DNA of 64,000 nucleotides from Sipunculus nudus (lineage: Eukaryota; Annelida; Sipuncula; Golfingiida; Sipunculidae): assembly GCA_026874595.1 (NCBI GenBank), contig CM049307.1, positions 39,476,862 through 39,540,861 on the forward strand, given 5' to 3'. Below, one piece after another: positions 47,664-61,280 of the stretch. Each line of letters starts with the position of its first letter. The stretch's first letter is position 1. The position numbers and the translations under genes were made by a program. A model generated the notes under the pieces. The model made no database searches and was not told the origin of the DNA. It worked only from the letters and a program-made list of their open reading frames with translations.

Positions 47664-50032
47664 ACAGTAAACTGTACATAACAGATACATGCGCAACATG
47701 TAACCGGGAACGCTTGAGGATGGGGAATCCCTTGTAAAAACACGTCAAGCGTTTCCGCGCGCATGGAAAAGGGGCCTTACGAATGGCTGCTGCTTTCAGA
47801 AACAAATTTCACAGGAGTATTGTGCATGCGACAGCAATGTGATTTTTTCAGCAGCAGGTGGAACCACCTATGTTGATCTTCTTTATGCGGGTTTAGATCA
47901 TATGTTCAGCTTTATACGGCCAAGGTAGGATAAAGTAGAAATATTTTGGCTTAAAATAAATTCCTACGGTAAAGGGCTAAAAATATATAGGTCAGTCAAA
48001 TAATTTTGAGATCTCATCTTAACAGAACCCAAATTTTGTCAATCGCAAAATCTGACAATTTGATGTATTTGCATACAGAATGCAATAGGCCTATCGGTTA
48101 CCAAATATCTTAGGAACGGCTGCAGCCTTCTGAAAACTTTAACAAGGATATTGGTCATGTAACTGCCATGTGATTATGAGCTGCACGTGGTGCCACTCTT
48201 GCTCTCTCTTTGTTTCACCATTTTGCCTTTTTGAGGCACCGGCACGGATTGACAATTCGTTTCAAGGCTATATTTCACCCCTGAACTTTATTCATTATCA
48301 TTTACATGTCATCTTCCGTCATAAACGCTTTTTTTAAATATAACATGATTGCACAGGCATCTGCCAAGGAGTGCAAGCTGTTTTCTCAGTTGGCTTGTTG
48401 TAGGTATGGAAAGTGTGGAGTGTCCACGAATACAAAACTGTTCCCACCCCTTGGTGGTACCAGGGCCTGAGAGAATAGTGAAACTACCCAATGCGACAAA
48501 AAAAAAACGGGTTTCTATAAAAAATGTGCAAATTAAGTACTTAAGACCGGATATTAATTATTCAATTAATTGAATATGAAAAACTAGATTGTCAGATGCT
48601 TGACTTAGGGTAAAAAAGTACTCCCGTCTTTTGCTGCATGTAGCCGTGTATAAAAAGAGATCAATGCTCAGTAAAAGGAATGATTTACGTACTTGTATAC
48701 TAAAATTTTAGAAGCTATCAATGAGAGGGGCTGGAAAGGGGTCAATGCAAAGAGTAACATGGCTAGAGATGAACATTCATTATTAACGATAGCAATGAAC
48801 AAAGCCACCTTGACCCATTACAATTGAAATGTGTTTCAAATTAGTCATACTGCACACCTGTCTGAAATGCAATAAAATGGTAAAAGCTGCATGGTCTTCA
48901 AACTTTGAGGTGAAGGTAGCATCTCACTTGTGCAGGATCATTGGGATAACACAGGTTACAGTAATGACATTTGCCTCTTTATTTGGTGGTGGTTTGAGTA
49001 ACTTTCAGGAAGACGGCATAATTTAGTAGTCGAGTCAAATTTTAATAACTTTCAAGTTTGCTTTACGTGTTTCTGGTTAATCTATTTGAGAAACTGCAAG
49101 GAAATTGTGATTAAATGAATGCCTTTATAAACACAACACATAGCTGTTAAAAAGTTCTGTTTTTACCTGTGTCTATCCTCCTGTTGGTCTGTTAATAAGC
49201 TACCCAAAAAGGTTTAAAAAAGACTTCTCAACGAAATCTATAGCGAGCAGACTTTGAGGCACTGAAAATATAAATTTTGGGATTTGGTCCAGATGATAAT
49301 TTTTTAGTTTGTTGGGCAACAGATATGAAAAAGAGGATTTTCTTTATCATTGTTGGTGAGACAAAGTATTCATAAGTATGAAAAACACGGTTAAGGAGTG
49401 GTATGTTCTCCAAGAGTGATCTTGAATTTAGCAATATTACCAACAACACCATCACTTTTGATTTATTTCAATATTGCTTAGGGGGAAAAACACTTCTCTC
49501 GACAGGTAAACTTGAAAGTCAATCTCTCTTCCTCACACACTCCTGGATGTTGTTTCATAATGACAACAAATCAAGAATTTTCCAGTACTTTTTTTTAATC
49601 GATTGACTGTACAAATAAGACCAAGCTCCAGCAGGGAGGTGACATACTCAGCTTGCAGCTTGCTGCTGAAAAGGTAAAAGAAACGCCAATCAATTACACA
49701 TAAACCAATCAATTATAGTCACATATCAAAGATCATGTGATAAGAGAATAAATTTTATTTATACCTGTATTAAATTTTCTCTTGTTTGCTCTACTGAAAA
49801 ATTATGAACTGAACATTATCTGACATGTATTATGTACTTTCTTTCTATTACCGAGTTAACCCTAACCTAAAAAGAATGCATCATGGAAATTATTAAAGAA
49901 TTATGAAGTGACTTTTTTTTTAAGAATGACCTCATTTACTGCATGCAAAATGTTTAAGCAAAGAAAATAAAATATTTGTTAACCATTTTTTGCTGCAAAA
50001 GGACCATAACTGCATGTGAATATCAGCTAATG
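47664..50032. other. Intergenic DNA with repeat fragments
   Basis: This holds a CGCG-rich repeat piece at 47750-47780. Positions 47840-48240 contain ~300-bp units of the palindrome-punctuated type (AGCAGGTGGAACCACCTATG at about 47851). The rest (48250-50030) has only short open frames and no recognised gene. Confidence 0.45.
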
Positions 50033-51622
50033 AACAAGGGACCCATGGGTCACGTCCCTCAGCTGAATTTTGGAATATATTAGCATATGTAAAATATTTT
50101 TATTTCTTTTGGTTTTTTATGTATATAAGCATTTGAAAAGCTATGAGAAAATTGCCCTGCTAAAATGAAACTCTGTAAATTATAGAATGGACATGAGCTC
50201 AAGCAAATGCACTGTGTAATAAATGAACCCTGTGGCCTGGAACCATTTAAAGATGCACCAAGGGGAAATGTGGGCCTTCCGTAAGTGTTATATAAAAGTT
50301 ACATTTCATAAACAAATAATGTGTGAAGGAAATTAAGTTTTCAAAAGTGAAATATATGGCCATATTAATTAAAAATTAATCCAACAAAGTTTGACCAACA
50401 TTCCTGATTTTAAAACTAAGTTTAACAGTGTTATTCAAACCTAGGCCCGGCCAACTTTAAGAGATATGAATGAAATGTTACAAAGTATTTGTATCTTCTT
50501 AAATCTAGTCAGTTAGCACTAACATTTAACACATTTTTAATATAAGGATTTAATTCCTGAACATTTTTTCTTTTAAAAATCAAAACTGTCCAAGTCTCAA
50601 CAAAAAAGAATTAAACATTAAAATTAAAAGATTTGTCTTGTTTATTTGTCCTGTGTATTGAAGGGGTAAATAAGGGGAGGGGTCTCTGTAGTTACTGCTC
50701 ATTGCTGAAAAAATGTAAAATTAATATAAGATTCATCAGTCTGTCAACTGATTGGGGAAAGGCTCCCTGTGGTATTAACTGCAGACAGCCTGATCAAGCT
50801 TAACAAAAGAGAGGGCTTGCCCCAGTGATGGGATTAAATAACGACAGCCTGGGGAGCAATGAGAGCTGCACTGAATGATCTACAGTGACTAAAGCAGACT
50901 GCTTGACAATGTAAGGGAATATAACAAGAGATACCAAAAAAATTCAATAACTAGCCCAAATTTGCTGGATAATTTTCAATTAGATTCAGATTTTAACAGA
51001 TTAAATCCTTATATGTACATGCTGTGAAAATAAAATCCACAGTACTTACAGGAAAAAATGTGCCAAAGTTGGGCAAAATATAAGGTACTGATTTATATTT
51101 ATGCTCATAACTTAAATAAATTGCAAAATTCAGATCTCATTTTCGGTATACAATTGAATCTTGATTAAAAGAAGTTATATCCCTGAAAAAAATTCTCTAG
51201 CATCAGCTATTCTTATGTAAAGTGAGTAAATATATTTCCTAATTTTTTACAATGTGCATTATGTTTGGGCCCATAACTTAAAAAAAAAATTAGCAATACT
51301 GTCCTAATTTTTGGTATTTACATAGGAAATGTATGGAAGAATATGAATATTTACTATGATCAAATTCAGATCTGTGGTTTTAATATTAGGCAGTCTTGAA
51401 CTGTAACAATTGGTTTTTAATGGAAAACAGAGGTTTTTCCTTGATATCTCGAAGGAACTAAGTCTTAGTGACCCAATTTTCAGTATGGTAGGAGATTTTG
51501 GGGATATCTAACTGTATGCATTCCTAGGTCCAACTGTTTCAAAAGGTGCCCTGTTAATGGCCAGACGACGGACAAAGGACCGAGACTATAGCTCAGATAA
51601 CTTATAGTCAGCGGAGCTAAAG
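50033..51622 (-). mobile_element. Complete family A2 element, reverse orientation, 1.59 kb
   Basis: On the minus strand the head (TTTAGCTCCGCTGACTATAA then GTTATCTGAGCTATAG) is at 51580-51622, with a reduced GTCC tract. The core unit runs to about 50950. The shared 3' half is 50600-50945, and the tail (CAGCTGAGGGACGTGACCCA then TGGGTCCCTTGTT) is at 50033-50066. It is the counterpart of 36539-38190. Confidence 0.7.
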
Positions 51623-54100
51623 ATTACTATTATGGACTTCAATAATTGGATTATTGGATTACTCATGCCTGCTATTTTGAGAATCCAATTTTATCTTAGA
51701 ATACAGATGTCTTACTCTACATTTATTTAATGCTGAAGAGAAATGTTTCAGACAGTCAGAGAACAGTAGTAATTGTAAATGTAATCAACAGCTCCATACT
51801 TCTTTGTTCTACAAAGCAGAGATTCTTTAAAGCAAGAAAAGATCAAGATGAGAAAACAACATAAAGAAACATCAAGCAAGAATCGCATCAAGCAATAAAC
51901 CACTTGCTCAAGTCTAAAGAAAACTGTGCAAGGGGGTATTAAGTAACTACCAAGTATTTTGTAGCAAACTTTATTACTCAACTTTACCTCTTCAGAAGGT
52001 GGAAATATTGAAAAAATCCAGTAATTCTAGAAATTTCTGGCCGCTCAGATGCTGTAGAGACTAGAGACGCTGTGTAAACTTAATAAATTTATAAACACTT
52101 AGAGCAGGTGTTACAGATTTCATTTAAAATTTGAGGGAAAAAATGTACTTCAAAAGTTGTGGTTAACAAAATTTGAATATTTCCACAGACTTGACACATA
52201 TACAGATTTGACAATTTTTTTTGTTCTTTATCTGACTAAAATTCTCTGCCTTGTAAGGAACCATGCAGAAACTATAGCACAGGTATCCCCAACTTTCGGT
52301 CCAGAGATTCAATAATAATTTTATAAAGCATTTCATAGTTGTTATTCCAGGTCACCCATGGTCTTTATTTTTTCCCGCTCTGAACAGTTTTAACTGAAAC
52401 TTGTGTTCAACTTATCATACAGCTAAATTCTAATATCTGGTTAGGAAAAGCAGAAAAAAATTTAAAAAATTAAAATGTAACTAATATTTTAACCTTTTTT
52501 GCATAAAGATGCATTTTATTGTTGACTACTTCTTTTTTTGTACCCCAGTCACTTAGTCAGGGGATGAACAGTGCCAGGCACAACTCAAGATTATCAACAG
52601 TGCCAAGCACAACTCAAGATTATCAACAGTGCCAAACACAACTCATGAATATCATTTCCAAGTAAAAATTAACTTGCATGATACATCAAGCTAATCCTTT
52701 GATGTAAACCTACCTACAAACACAGTGGCTCGAATCGCTATTTCAGGGGGAAATGGGAAGAAACAGAGAATTTTACAGCTCTATAGTGATACATGCTTTT
52801 CCATACATCAGGCACATCTATATACTCATATAGTGCACAGTTTCAACCATTTCTTGATAAAAACACAACCATAAATAGGGATTCCAGTGACTGTGCTACA
52901 AAAAGCTCAATAAGAGACAGAAACTTAAAAATTCTACAGAAGACAGAAAATCTTCCATGCATTTAAATACAGAAAAGAAGAGTTGCATTGAGAATGAAAG
53001 TGGAAACAGCATGCAAGGAAGGATGTAGAATAAACACAAGGTAATTCTGGTGCAAGCAAACAACTATGACTACTGTGAGATAAACCTGTATACCTCAACC
53101 ACAGAGCACTTCCTTCACCATTTTTATTTCTGGAAGAGTAACATGTATTCATGTTTAAAGTTATTTTAACCTTTAAACCATTAGGTAACAGGTATGTGTC
53201 ATAAAAAGCCCAGAGTGAAGATGACTGTGATAATGATGAAAAGCAAATTGTATATAGAGAAACATGCCAAAATACAGTTTTTCATTATCATTATCACAAG
53301 CCTTCACACTCTGACCATTTGTTACACACATACTGATATTAACATTCACCAGTGTTTGTAAACATTAACATTATATTTTCCAATGCCCATCCATATTGCC
53401 AACAGGTATAAACTCATGCCCATAACATACTGATCATGAACTAGATAAATACCTTACCCTTGACTACATTGTTTACAATACTTTTTCCTGTAATCTCCAT
53501 TTTTCAACATGATTAACACTATGGTAAGTCAAAATTTTTTAAAATTATAAATAAGATACGAGTAAGAAAACCGTACCAGGAACTAAAAGGGCTGGTTTTC
53601 TTCCAACTTAAAATGTCAGTCTAAGTGGCACAAATCCATATATTCAAATTCCAAACTTGGTTGTGTAATTAAACTTATTTTTCTTGCAAAAAAAGCATCT
53701 TTGGATGAAGATAATTATAGCAAATTATTTTATATACGCAACATTTATATAATGGTAGGAAATGATAGGATTTTTTAACAAAAATTGTTGTATGGACTTG
53801 AGTTATGAACACTGCTGGAAATATCCCCTTTTATCACCACCAATAATCATGTAACCCCCTGAGCATTAACAATTAGACTTGCGCTTGGGGGGAAAAATTG
53901 GCCAAAAAGACAAAACAAAATTCATTTTTTGTAGAAAACAGAATTACTAAGTATTAAACAGTGCTCATCATATATCAATGCTCAGGGTAAACCAGTTCCT
54001 ATATACCTCAATTAAAATGTCAATATCACACAAACCATTTGGCATTATGTAGCTGATCAAGAAGACTGAAATAGTTATTTGCAACGCATGAAATACCAAT

Positions 54101-54134
<34 letters not shown>

Positions 54135-54750
54135 CTGTAAATTCACGCGCATCCCATGCAAAATATATTACACCACATAATGGGCATTCAGGATATACTT
54201 ACATTCAACATATAAACGAGTTTAATGCAACACAATGTTATTACGGCAATATTTTTTTCTCATGTTATATATAAAATTAGCAGAATTGGCAATAAAGACC
54301 AAGTTTACAAAGCATCTGTTTAAATCCAAACCAATTTAATGGAATTATGGTAATAAGCCAAAATTCACTTATATCATGTTATTTAATTTTTCAGGATTTA
54401 CAATACAGACCAGATTTGCAAAGCATTTGTTTTTATCCAATCCCATATGAATGTTACAATGGCAATATTCACATGCATCATGTTAAATATAAATTTTGCA
54501 GGTTTGACAATAAATACTAGGTGAAGCATTTGTTTTAATCCAGACCCATATAAACAGTGAAAGTTAATTATGTGTTAATAATAATAATAATTCTGAGACT
54601 TGCAATACCATAAGTAAGCAAGTTAGCTCTGCATTCCAAAGCAGTTATTTATGTTTTACACACAATGATGAATGTATTTCCTCTTTGCTTTCTCACTGTT
54701 GTCACTGGAATAGTTATTTAGTTATGATCATAAAGCCTTAAAGTTTCCAT
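51623..54750. other. Downstream flank of the RPS24 gene
   Basis: Mostly unique AT-rich DNA. Three tandem 29-bp units ('ACAGTGCCARGCACAACTC') lie at 52568-52655 and a (TA)n tract at 54105-54131. A last tiny coding or 3' UTR exon of RPS24 could hide here, but I cannot identify it. Confidence 0.4.
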
Positions 54751-57314
54751 TCATGGACCAGAAAATGACTGTGGTTTGTTTACCTTCTTGCCAGCACCGA
54801 TCTTGGCCTTAGCTGTACCACGGACCTTCTTCTGTCTGTTTTTCCTCTCTTTTCTCTGCTTTCTGGCAATTCTGTCTTTCTTGTACAGTCCGTGCTGGAA
54901 AAATGATCACAAAATTATGCATATATCATAAAATTAATACAGGCTGAGATGAATTCAAGGTAACAACTAAATGAGGAGCAAGAACATTAAAATATGCAGT
55001 CTGTACAATCAGGACTGTTATGTCATGATGGTACTGGCATTTCATATTGAAGCAAGATGTTGCATTCATGTCAAAACCAGTCTCAACAGAAATGTAGTCT
55101 GATTTGTTGTTGTAACGTTTATGTTTTTAAATATAAAACCTGATTGCTGCTTCAACACCTTAAGGATGAAATATGGCATGTGTGACTGCTTGACAGGTGT
55201 GTTGGTTCTTGTTAATGTGCTTAAATTTTATTTATTCATTAGCATAATTACATTTTCCAGCTTCCGAACAAAAGAATCCTCCGCTCCCCTGGAAAATTAA
55301 ATGACTTTACATGGAATACTTGCTCCTCATTCTTTACTGTTAAGGACTGCATATTATATTCAGTGCATAAGTGCTGGGAACCATTTGTAATTTCATGATC
55401 AATCATCAGTAAAAAATTGATTGATCCTACAGAACAATAATAAGAAATAATTGTTTTTTTGCCGTATGAAATATTGGACCATATATAGACCAGTATAATT
55501 ATCATCTCAATTGGTATGACATGTAGGCCTGCATTCAGGCTAATAATGTCATAATTCTATAGCCTACATGTGCATAAAGTAACTTAAGAATTAATTTCTT
55601 TAGTAAAAGCAGACTTTTCTCAAGTTTGTTTGTATAATGAATATTAAAGCACACATTTAGTCATCACAAAGTCTAAGTTATGTGCAAAAATTTGCAATCC
55701 AATATGGCACTGTAGGATCAATCATTGGATCGTTTGCATCAACCCAACTGATCATTGATTATAAGCAAATCATCAGCCCATCACTACAGTGCATACAGGA
55801 AAATACACAGGAATAGTAAAGTGCATCAGAATGGCCTTTTTGCACATAACGGCTGAACAGTACGAATCAATCCAAATTTAACTGTATCAGCCAAATTCAT
55901 GATGTAGCACCAGCACATACCCTTGCAAGTCTGTATTTTGGTTCAAACTTCTTGGCCAGATCCAGGCTGTCGTAGATCAGGGCAAACCCTGTGGTTTTTC
56001 CACCACCAAACTGGGTGTGGAATCCAAAGCAGAAGATCACATCATGGGTAGTCTTGTACATACGGGCAAGCTTTTCCCGAATCTCAGTCTTGGGAACAGT
56101 TGCACGTCCAGGATGCAGCACATCAACGATCTGCAAAAATAGATTGTTCTATTATTATAGAGCTTTAATGATAAGACATTAAGCAACAGCCCTGGTAAAG
56201 GATAAATCTGGCCTGATGGTGTGATAAAAATAATGTCCAAATCAGGATATACATCACAGTCTTATTCATCTGATACTGAATTTTATACTGATCATTACTA
56301 ATCATTTTGGTTTACTGAGTACAGACATATAACATTTCAGTGATGTGCTCAAATATAAAGGACATTTTTAAATAAAGTTTTCAATCAACCTAACACTACT
56401 AACACTAACAGGCAAAACTACAATCCTACTGCAATCATGGACAAAAGATTGTGATCAGAATAGTATTTATAGAGATAATCATAATACAAAATGAAAAAAT
56501 AACAAACAAAACACACCCAACATCTAACCAATTAGGATAAATCCAGACTAGTCCATCTCTGGACCCTTGTGTCCTATGTTAGACCTGATGGACGGACACT
56601 TGCAGGACACAAGGGTCCAGAGATGGACTAAATCCAGACATGATATTATCACTGATTATAGTTTAAGTACTTACCATTTGTTTCCTGCTGAGCAGGCGGT
56701 TGGTCATGAACTTGCGAGTTCTGATTGTGGCTGATGCGTCACCCTGGAAGGAAAGTCAGAGAATTCATTGAACACTGACAATTCGTTCATGTAACGCTCG
56801 ACATTCAACAATCTCACGCTACCCTTAACTCAAGCAACATGCCACACACAAGTTTTCATTCAAAGTGATTTTTCACAACTGTTATAACGAAACCGATGTC
56901 GATCCAACTCATTGAATGTGAAGCCTGAAGGAACTGATTGAAGACTTTCAGTCAACCAGTTTTAGGGTTAGCAGTGATAAATAAATATGTTTATGACTAT
57001 TATATTGGTCAACAAGGGATATTTCGGTCAATATTACTTAATACCAGTAAGAAACCACATCATACGACCATACATCTAATGATGCAACCATCGACTATTG
57101 ACTGTGGAGACAAGTCATTTCTCATGCACCTGAGACAATTACACCATGAAAGATCATTTGAAATATCACTAATTAAGCTAGAGGAAGCCATCATATTGGC
57201 ATTTACTATGGTTAATACCCTCGATGGATCTACGCTTAAATGATATTCGTGGATTTTGATTTGGGTCTATTGGACCCACCATGTTGCCAATTCAAGATGG
57301 CTTCGGAAAGAGAG
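54751..57314 (-). CDS. RPS24: 40S ribosomal protein S24 (eS24)
   Basis: This is a structural protein of the small ribosomal subunit. On the minus strand, exon 1 ends with the ATG at 57282-57280 directly before a GTGGGT donor. Exon 2 is 56743-56675 ([20 protein letters not shown]...). Exon 3 is 56130-55921 ([20 protein letters not shown]...; [17 protein letters not shown]). Exon 4 starts at 54894 ([20 protein letters not shown]...; [15 protein letters not shown]). All internal joins are phase 0, giving M + 23 + 70 + 37 = 131 residues, as in animal eS24 proteins of about 130-133 residues. After AGKK at 54784 there is a GTAAAC donor-like site. The frame either splices there to an unseen short exon, as in vertebrate genes, or reads on for 10 residues to a TGA at 54753-54751. 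An intron after the start codon is typical of this gene. Introns are AT-rich; intron 2 (between exons 2 and 3) holds a foldback. Confidence 0.95.
56550..56629. repeat. Perfect 26-bp foldback in an RPS24 intron
   Basis: Positions 56550-56575 (AGTCCATCTCTGGACCCTTG...) are the exact reverse complement of 56604-56629, with a 28-base loop. The near-repeat TAAATCCAGAC flanks both sides (56538-56548 and 56629-56639), like a target-site duplication. Confidence 0.8.
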
Positions 57315-57330
57315 CGATAAAGGGTGAAAT
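57280..57330 (-). promoter_or_regulatory. RPS24 transcription start with pyrimidine tract (TOP-like)
   Basis: On the minus strand CTCTCTTTCCG (57314-57304) precedes the short 5' leader and the ATG at 57282. A C-start followed by pyrimidines at the transcript end marks ribosomal protein mRNAs under TOP translational control. The exact start base is inferred. Confidence 0.65.
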
Positions 57331-58291
57331 CTCGTAAGCGTGGTTTGCTCGAGATCCAAATTAGACTGGCACACCGCCACATTTAGGCCAGGCTCAGGAC
57401 AGGCAAACGCTCTTCGTCCGAAAAAGGACAGCATCCGCACTGTGAATGACTGGCTTCACTCTCATATTTCATGGTTTCCGAAATTAAATTGCACTTTTTA
57501 CTTAAAAAAAGGATTCCTACACGCAGAAATTTATAGAGGGTATGTATGGGCCTAATATTATAAATTAAAATTTAATTTTCAACACTGTCTGGGTTGGTTT
57601 CATGGGTTAATTAGTTTAGAACTGAATTCTAGTTTGCATGATAATATACCATATAATATATAGACCATATAAGTATACATATATACGAATTTTTACATTG
57701 TGTGCAAAGCACACAGAAATTGCTTATTTTTAACCAATGTTCGTGGTGGTGGACTGATTCGAAGGCCGGGAGGGGGGGGGGGGGATCGAGGGGGGTCGAA
57801 TGGCAAAATAAACTTTCTGAATAGGGCCTATGTATATATAGCCAATTATCATCGACAGGCCAAGTAGCCTAAGCTTGAAGCATTTTATTCGCCACGGCAC
57901 ATAAAAGTGAATAACCTATATTTCGAATGCCATGCAGCTAGCCTGAGTGCAAATAGTGCGTTATAAGTAGGCCTATGTCATTTTAATCTCTCACTGCTGA
58001 TTCCTCTGAAAGTGATTAGCAGTATAAACAAACCGATATACAGTAGGCTATATATTCAAATATGGCACTAAGGTTGGTGATATGTATTCTCATACATTAT
58101 GTCGGAAGGGTCCTGAAACAATTCATTCACTCAAACATCAGATTTTTCACCGTAATTAACCATTTGGTATACTATTAATATCTATAGAGAACTTGCTCCT
58201 CCTTTGGTACCTTAATTAAAGTATATAGGCCTACATGTAAGATGTTCATAAATGATACAAGATGACAGGTGCCTTTAAGATGGCAACTTTA
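57331..58291. other. Upstream flank of RPS24
   Basis: No gene is recognised. A G-run lies at 57770-57784. Short open frames on the plus strand have no recognisable content. Confidence 0.4.
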
Positions 58292-58928
58292 AAATTCCGC
58301 ATCTGCTGATGACGTATATATTACTTACACATGTGTATATATTTGGAATATTTTGACATCTTAGGCCTATATAGTTAAGTGTAATTTATGTTTAAATATA
58401 TATTATGTTGCCTTTAATATAACTATTTGCATATCTAAACATTAAAAAAATTACCCTTTAAGTATTCAGGTACGTTCTCCTTCCAACAAATGTGTTAAAA
58501 AACACCCCTTACTTTTTAAGGTTAGAGAAAACATTTTGATATTCTGTTTTTCCAATGTAATCATTAATAAATTATACGACAATAGGATGACAAATTCAAA
58601 ATTCCGCATCTGCTGATGACGTATATATTACTTACATATGTGTATATATATTTGAAATATTTTGTAACCTTAGGCCTATATAAGTGTAACTTATGTGTTT
58701 AAATATATATTATGTTGCCTTTAGTATATATATTTGCATATCTAAACATTAAAAAAATTACCCTTTGAGTATTCAGATACGTTCTCCTTCCAACAAACGT
58801 GTAAGAAAACACACCATTGTATTATTTTCGTTTTCATGCTCACTATTTTTTTAAGGTTAGAGAAAACATTTTGATATTCTATTTTGTTAATGTATTCATT
58901 ATTATGCAATCATAAATTATACGACAAT
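58292..58928. repeat. Tandem duplication, about 307-bp period
   Basis: The copy starting 58294 (ATTCCGCATCTGCTGATGAC) and the copy starting 58601 run parallel for about 290-330 bp, sharing TTACTTACA, TTAGGCCTATATA, TCTAAACATTAAAAAAATTA and GTTAGAGAAAACATTTTGAT blocks. The second has a ~35-bp extra stretch near 58803-58840. No coding capacity. Confidence 0.75.
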
Positions 58929-59498
58929 ATATATTTTTCATTCATACAATTGCATAATTGCAGTTGTTATGTAAGATTTTGTAAAACACAAATAATCTCA
59001 ATTTTGTGTACATCATTTCATATCTCTAAAATATAATTTGATTACGTCTATGAATATATGTTACGGCATTTTTATGATGGCATTATGCTATACCTATATA
59101 AATAAAATATATGATACATATATATGATACACGCGTGTCCCACCTTTTCAAAATTAGAAAATATCTGAGAAATATATATATAACACCGAAAAACAACGCA
59201 TGCGACGGTTTTGTACCATTACAACCTAAATGAAAAAGATATATATAGTAATCCGCTCAACTGGACCCCTACCATATCAATACATGCAAATGCTATCTAT
59301 TCATACGAATTTTACGCTTGCAATTCTTACCGTCTTTAATTAAGAAACGTTAATTTCTATATATAGCTACTGTATCTACAACTTTCAAGGTTCTACACTT
59401 GCCAGATTCTCTGTTTTAACTGACTTTCCCCGTTGAACAATGGGTTTGAGAAAGTCTGAGCCATGAACAAATGGCGTCGCTATATTACAACTCTCATT

Positions 59499-59501
59499 CT
59501 A

Positions 59502-59532
<31 letters not shown>

Positions 59533-59563
59533 GCTTTTCTGTCTGTCTCTCTGTCTCTCTCTG

Positions 59564-59654
<91 letters not shown>
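59499..59654. repeat. Compound microsatellite (CTGT)n-(CT)n-(TA)n
   Basis: A CTGT run (59502-59534) passes through mixed CTGT/CT into pure CT (59586-59618), then TA (59619-59654). The S/L/C and Y/I open frames on both strands are artefacts. Confidence 0.9.
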
Positions 59655-60690
59655 GATTTCCCCGAGAATACGCCAGATCAATATTTCCACTCATCTATAC
59701 GTCGTACACCAACAAAACATTGAAATTATTGAGAGGTATGCGGATTGATATGTAAAAAATATTTTGCCGACAATCATATCCCTAAAAATCTCAAAGGTTT
59801 ATAACTCTTTTTAATGAAATGTAAAGTTTTATTTAAGAGATCGGCCGATTCTAATATAAATTCAAAGGTATAAGTGTGTATGATTTACTGCAATGTCCAT
59901 TGTAAGGCCCTTGAAATTGCGTTTGTGGTTATACAACTTTGTATATATTAATTTGCTCTTCATATTTCACGCAGATTTGGTATCATTATTTTTATTATAA
60001 CAACAAATACTTCATTCCAAATTTACCTTTACTGCCTTATGAACCGACAAACAGTTTTAATGAAATTTAGAATTATCACTTTGCATATGTTTGTATTTTT
60101 TATAATTATCTACAGAAAAGTGGGCACGAGCTTATTTCACGTGTTAATCAGTAGATGAATTAATAATAAATCTGATCAGTGTATTTCAATAAAAAATACT
60201 GTTTACATGAATATAAGTTGTCATGTATGAATGTATCATTTTAGATGTAGCATTATAATAAATTATGGAATTAATAAATCGTGAAATTCTGAAAGAATAA
60301 ATCGAAACCTGATATCGGGCTCTGCCACAAAGTGCGTGTGAGACTTTCTAGCTTACAGTGCCACCTAGGGGACATTAGAGAAATTAATTTACATTGCTGT
60401 CGGGCGTAATACTTTGTCCTTTGTTTACCAAGAAAACTGTTTACCCTGCTAAAATACAGCAAGATTTTCTTGCTCATCAACTTCGTGGTGCTTGCACAAC
60501 AAATCAGGTATAGTGTAAGGGCAGATGAGATTACAATAACATGTGTGCCCTTCAATCCAGTGTCCCTTGCGCCGCTGAAAAGCCATGTGCATTCATATAT
60601 GGTCTGTTCAACGTTCAAGCACGTCTGTTCATTGTAAATCACATGTAATGATACTTGATAGGTGAAAACCTGTGACACATGACAGCTCAG
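59655..60690. other. Intergenic DNA without recognised content
   Basis: AT-rich. The only sizeable open frame is a 135-codon minus-strand one (60271-60678) without recognisable domains. Confidence 0.4.
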
Positions 60691-60832
60691 TGGTCGGACT
60701 ACTCATTTTTGTCCAGTCTACAGTTAGTGTCAAGCGTCTTTTGTTCAGAAACAATTCAAGTGTGTCGTGAAATACGTATTCCTATTGAGAGACAACAGAA
60801 CTTTATTCCTTCATGTTTAAGATTAATCTGCT
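60690..60832 (+). other. Possible 5' UTR exon of the gene at 62152
   Basis: A less AT-rich stretch ends in a strong donor, CT|GTGAGT at 60833. An acceptor TTTTTTTTTTGTAG at 62091-62104 would join it to the leader before the ATG at 62152. This is splice-site evidence only. Confidence 0.3.
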
Positions 60833-61280
60833 GTGAGTATAATTTCTTCATCTAAAAATAAGGTCTGCTTCTGAACCTTCCCACCCCTTTTTTATTGTAA
60901 AGACAAATTATTATAAAAATTATGATTTTTGTCTCTAAAATTTGACAAGAACCTTAATTTGATAAAAATGTTATGTTTCCTAGCTCATATTTGTTAGCTA
61001 CAGCGGGAAAACATAATTTAGAGAACCAAGAACAACAAGACTCAGTCACTCCTCACACTGTTCAAGGTCACTAAACCAGTATTTTGCATTTGATCTAAAA
61101 ATTAAAACAGTTTTCCATGTTTAGACTAAGATGTGTAAGTTTCATCATTATTATCTGAAACTAAATCATCTCAAGAATTCTTTCATGATGTAATTAGCAG
61201 GTATGAACTTTTGCTATACAGTTTGTCCATATTTTATTAAATAATCATCCTGCCAATCCAGGTACATACTATTCTATGGT

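Noticed and set aside
56938-57243. 101-codon plus-strand open frame inside RPS24 intron 1
   Set aside because: No recognisable content and it lies opposite a confident gene's intron.
59463-59755. Cysteine/serine/leucine-rich open frames across the microsatellite
   Set aside because: Simple-sequence translation of (CTGT)n, (CT)n and (TA)n.
60271-60678. 135-codon open frame on the minus strand
   Set aside because: No recognisable domain, no splice or promoter support, no conserved motif; probably chance.
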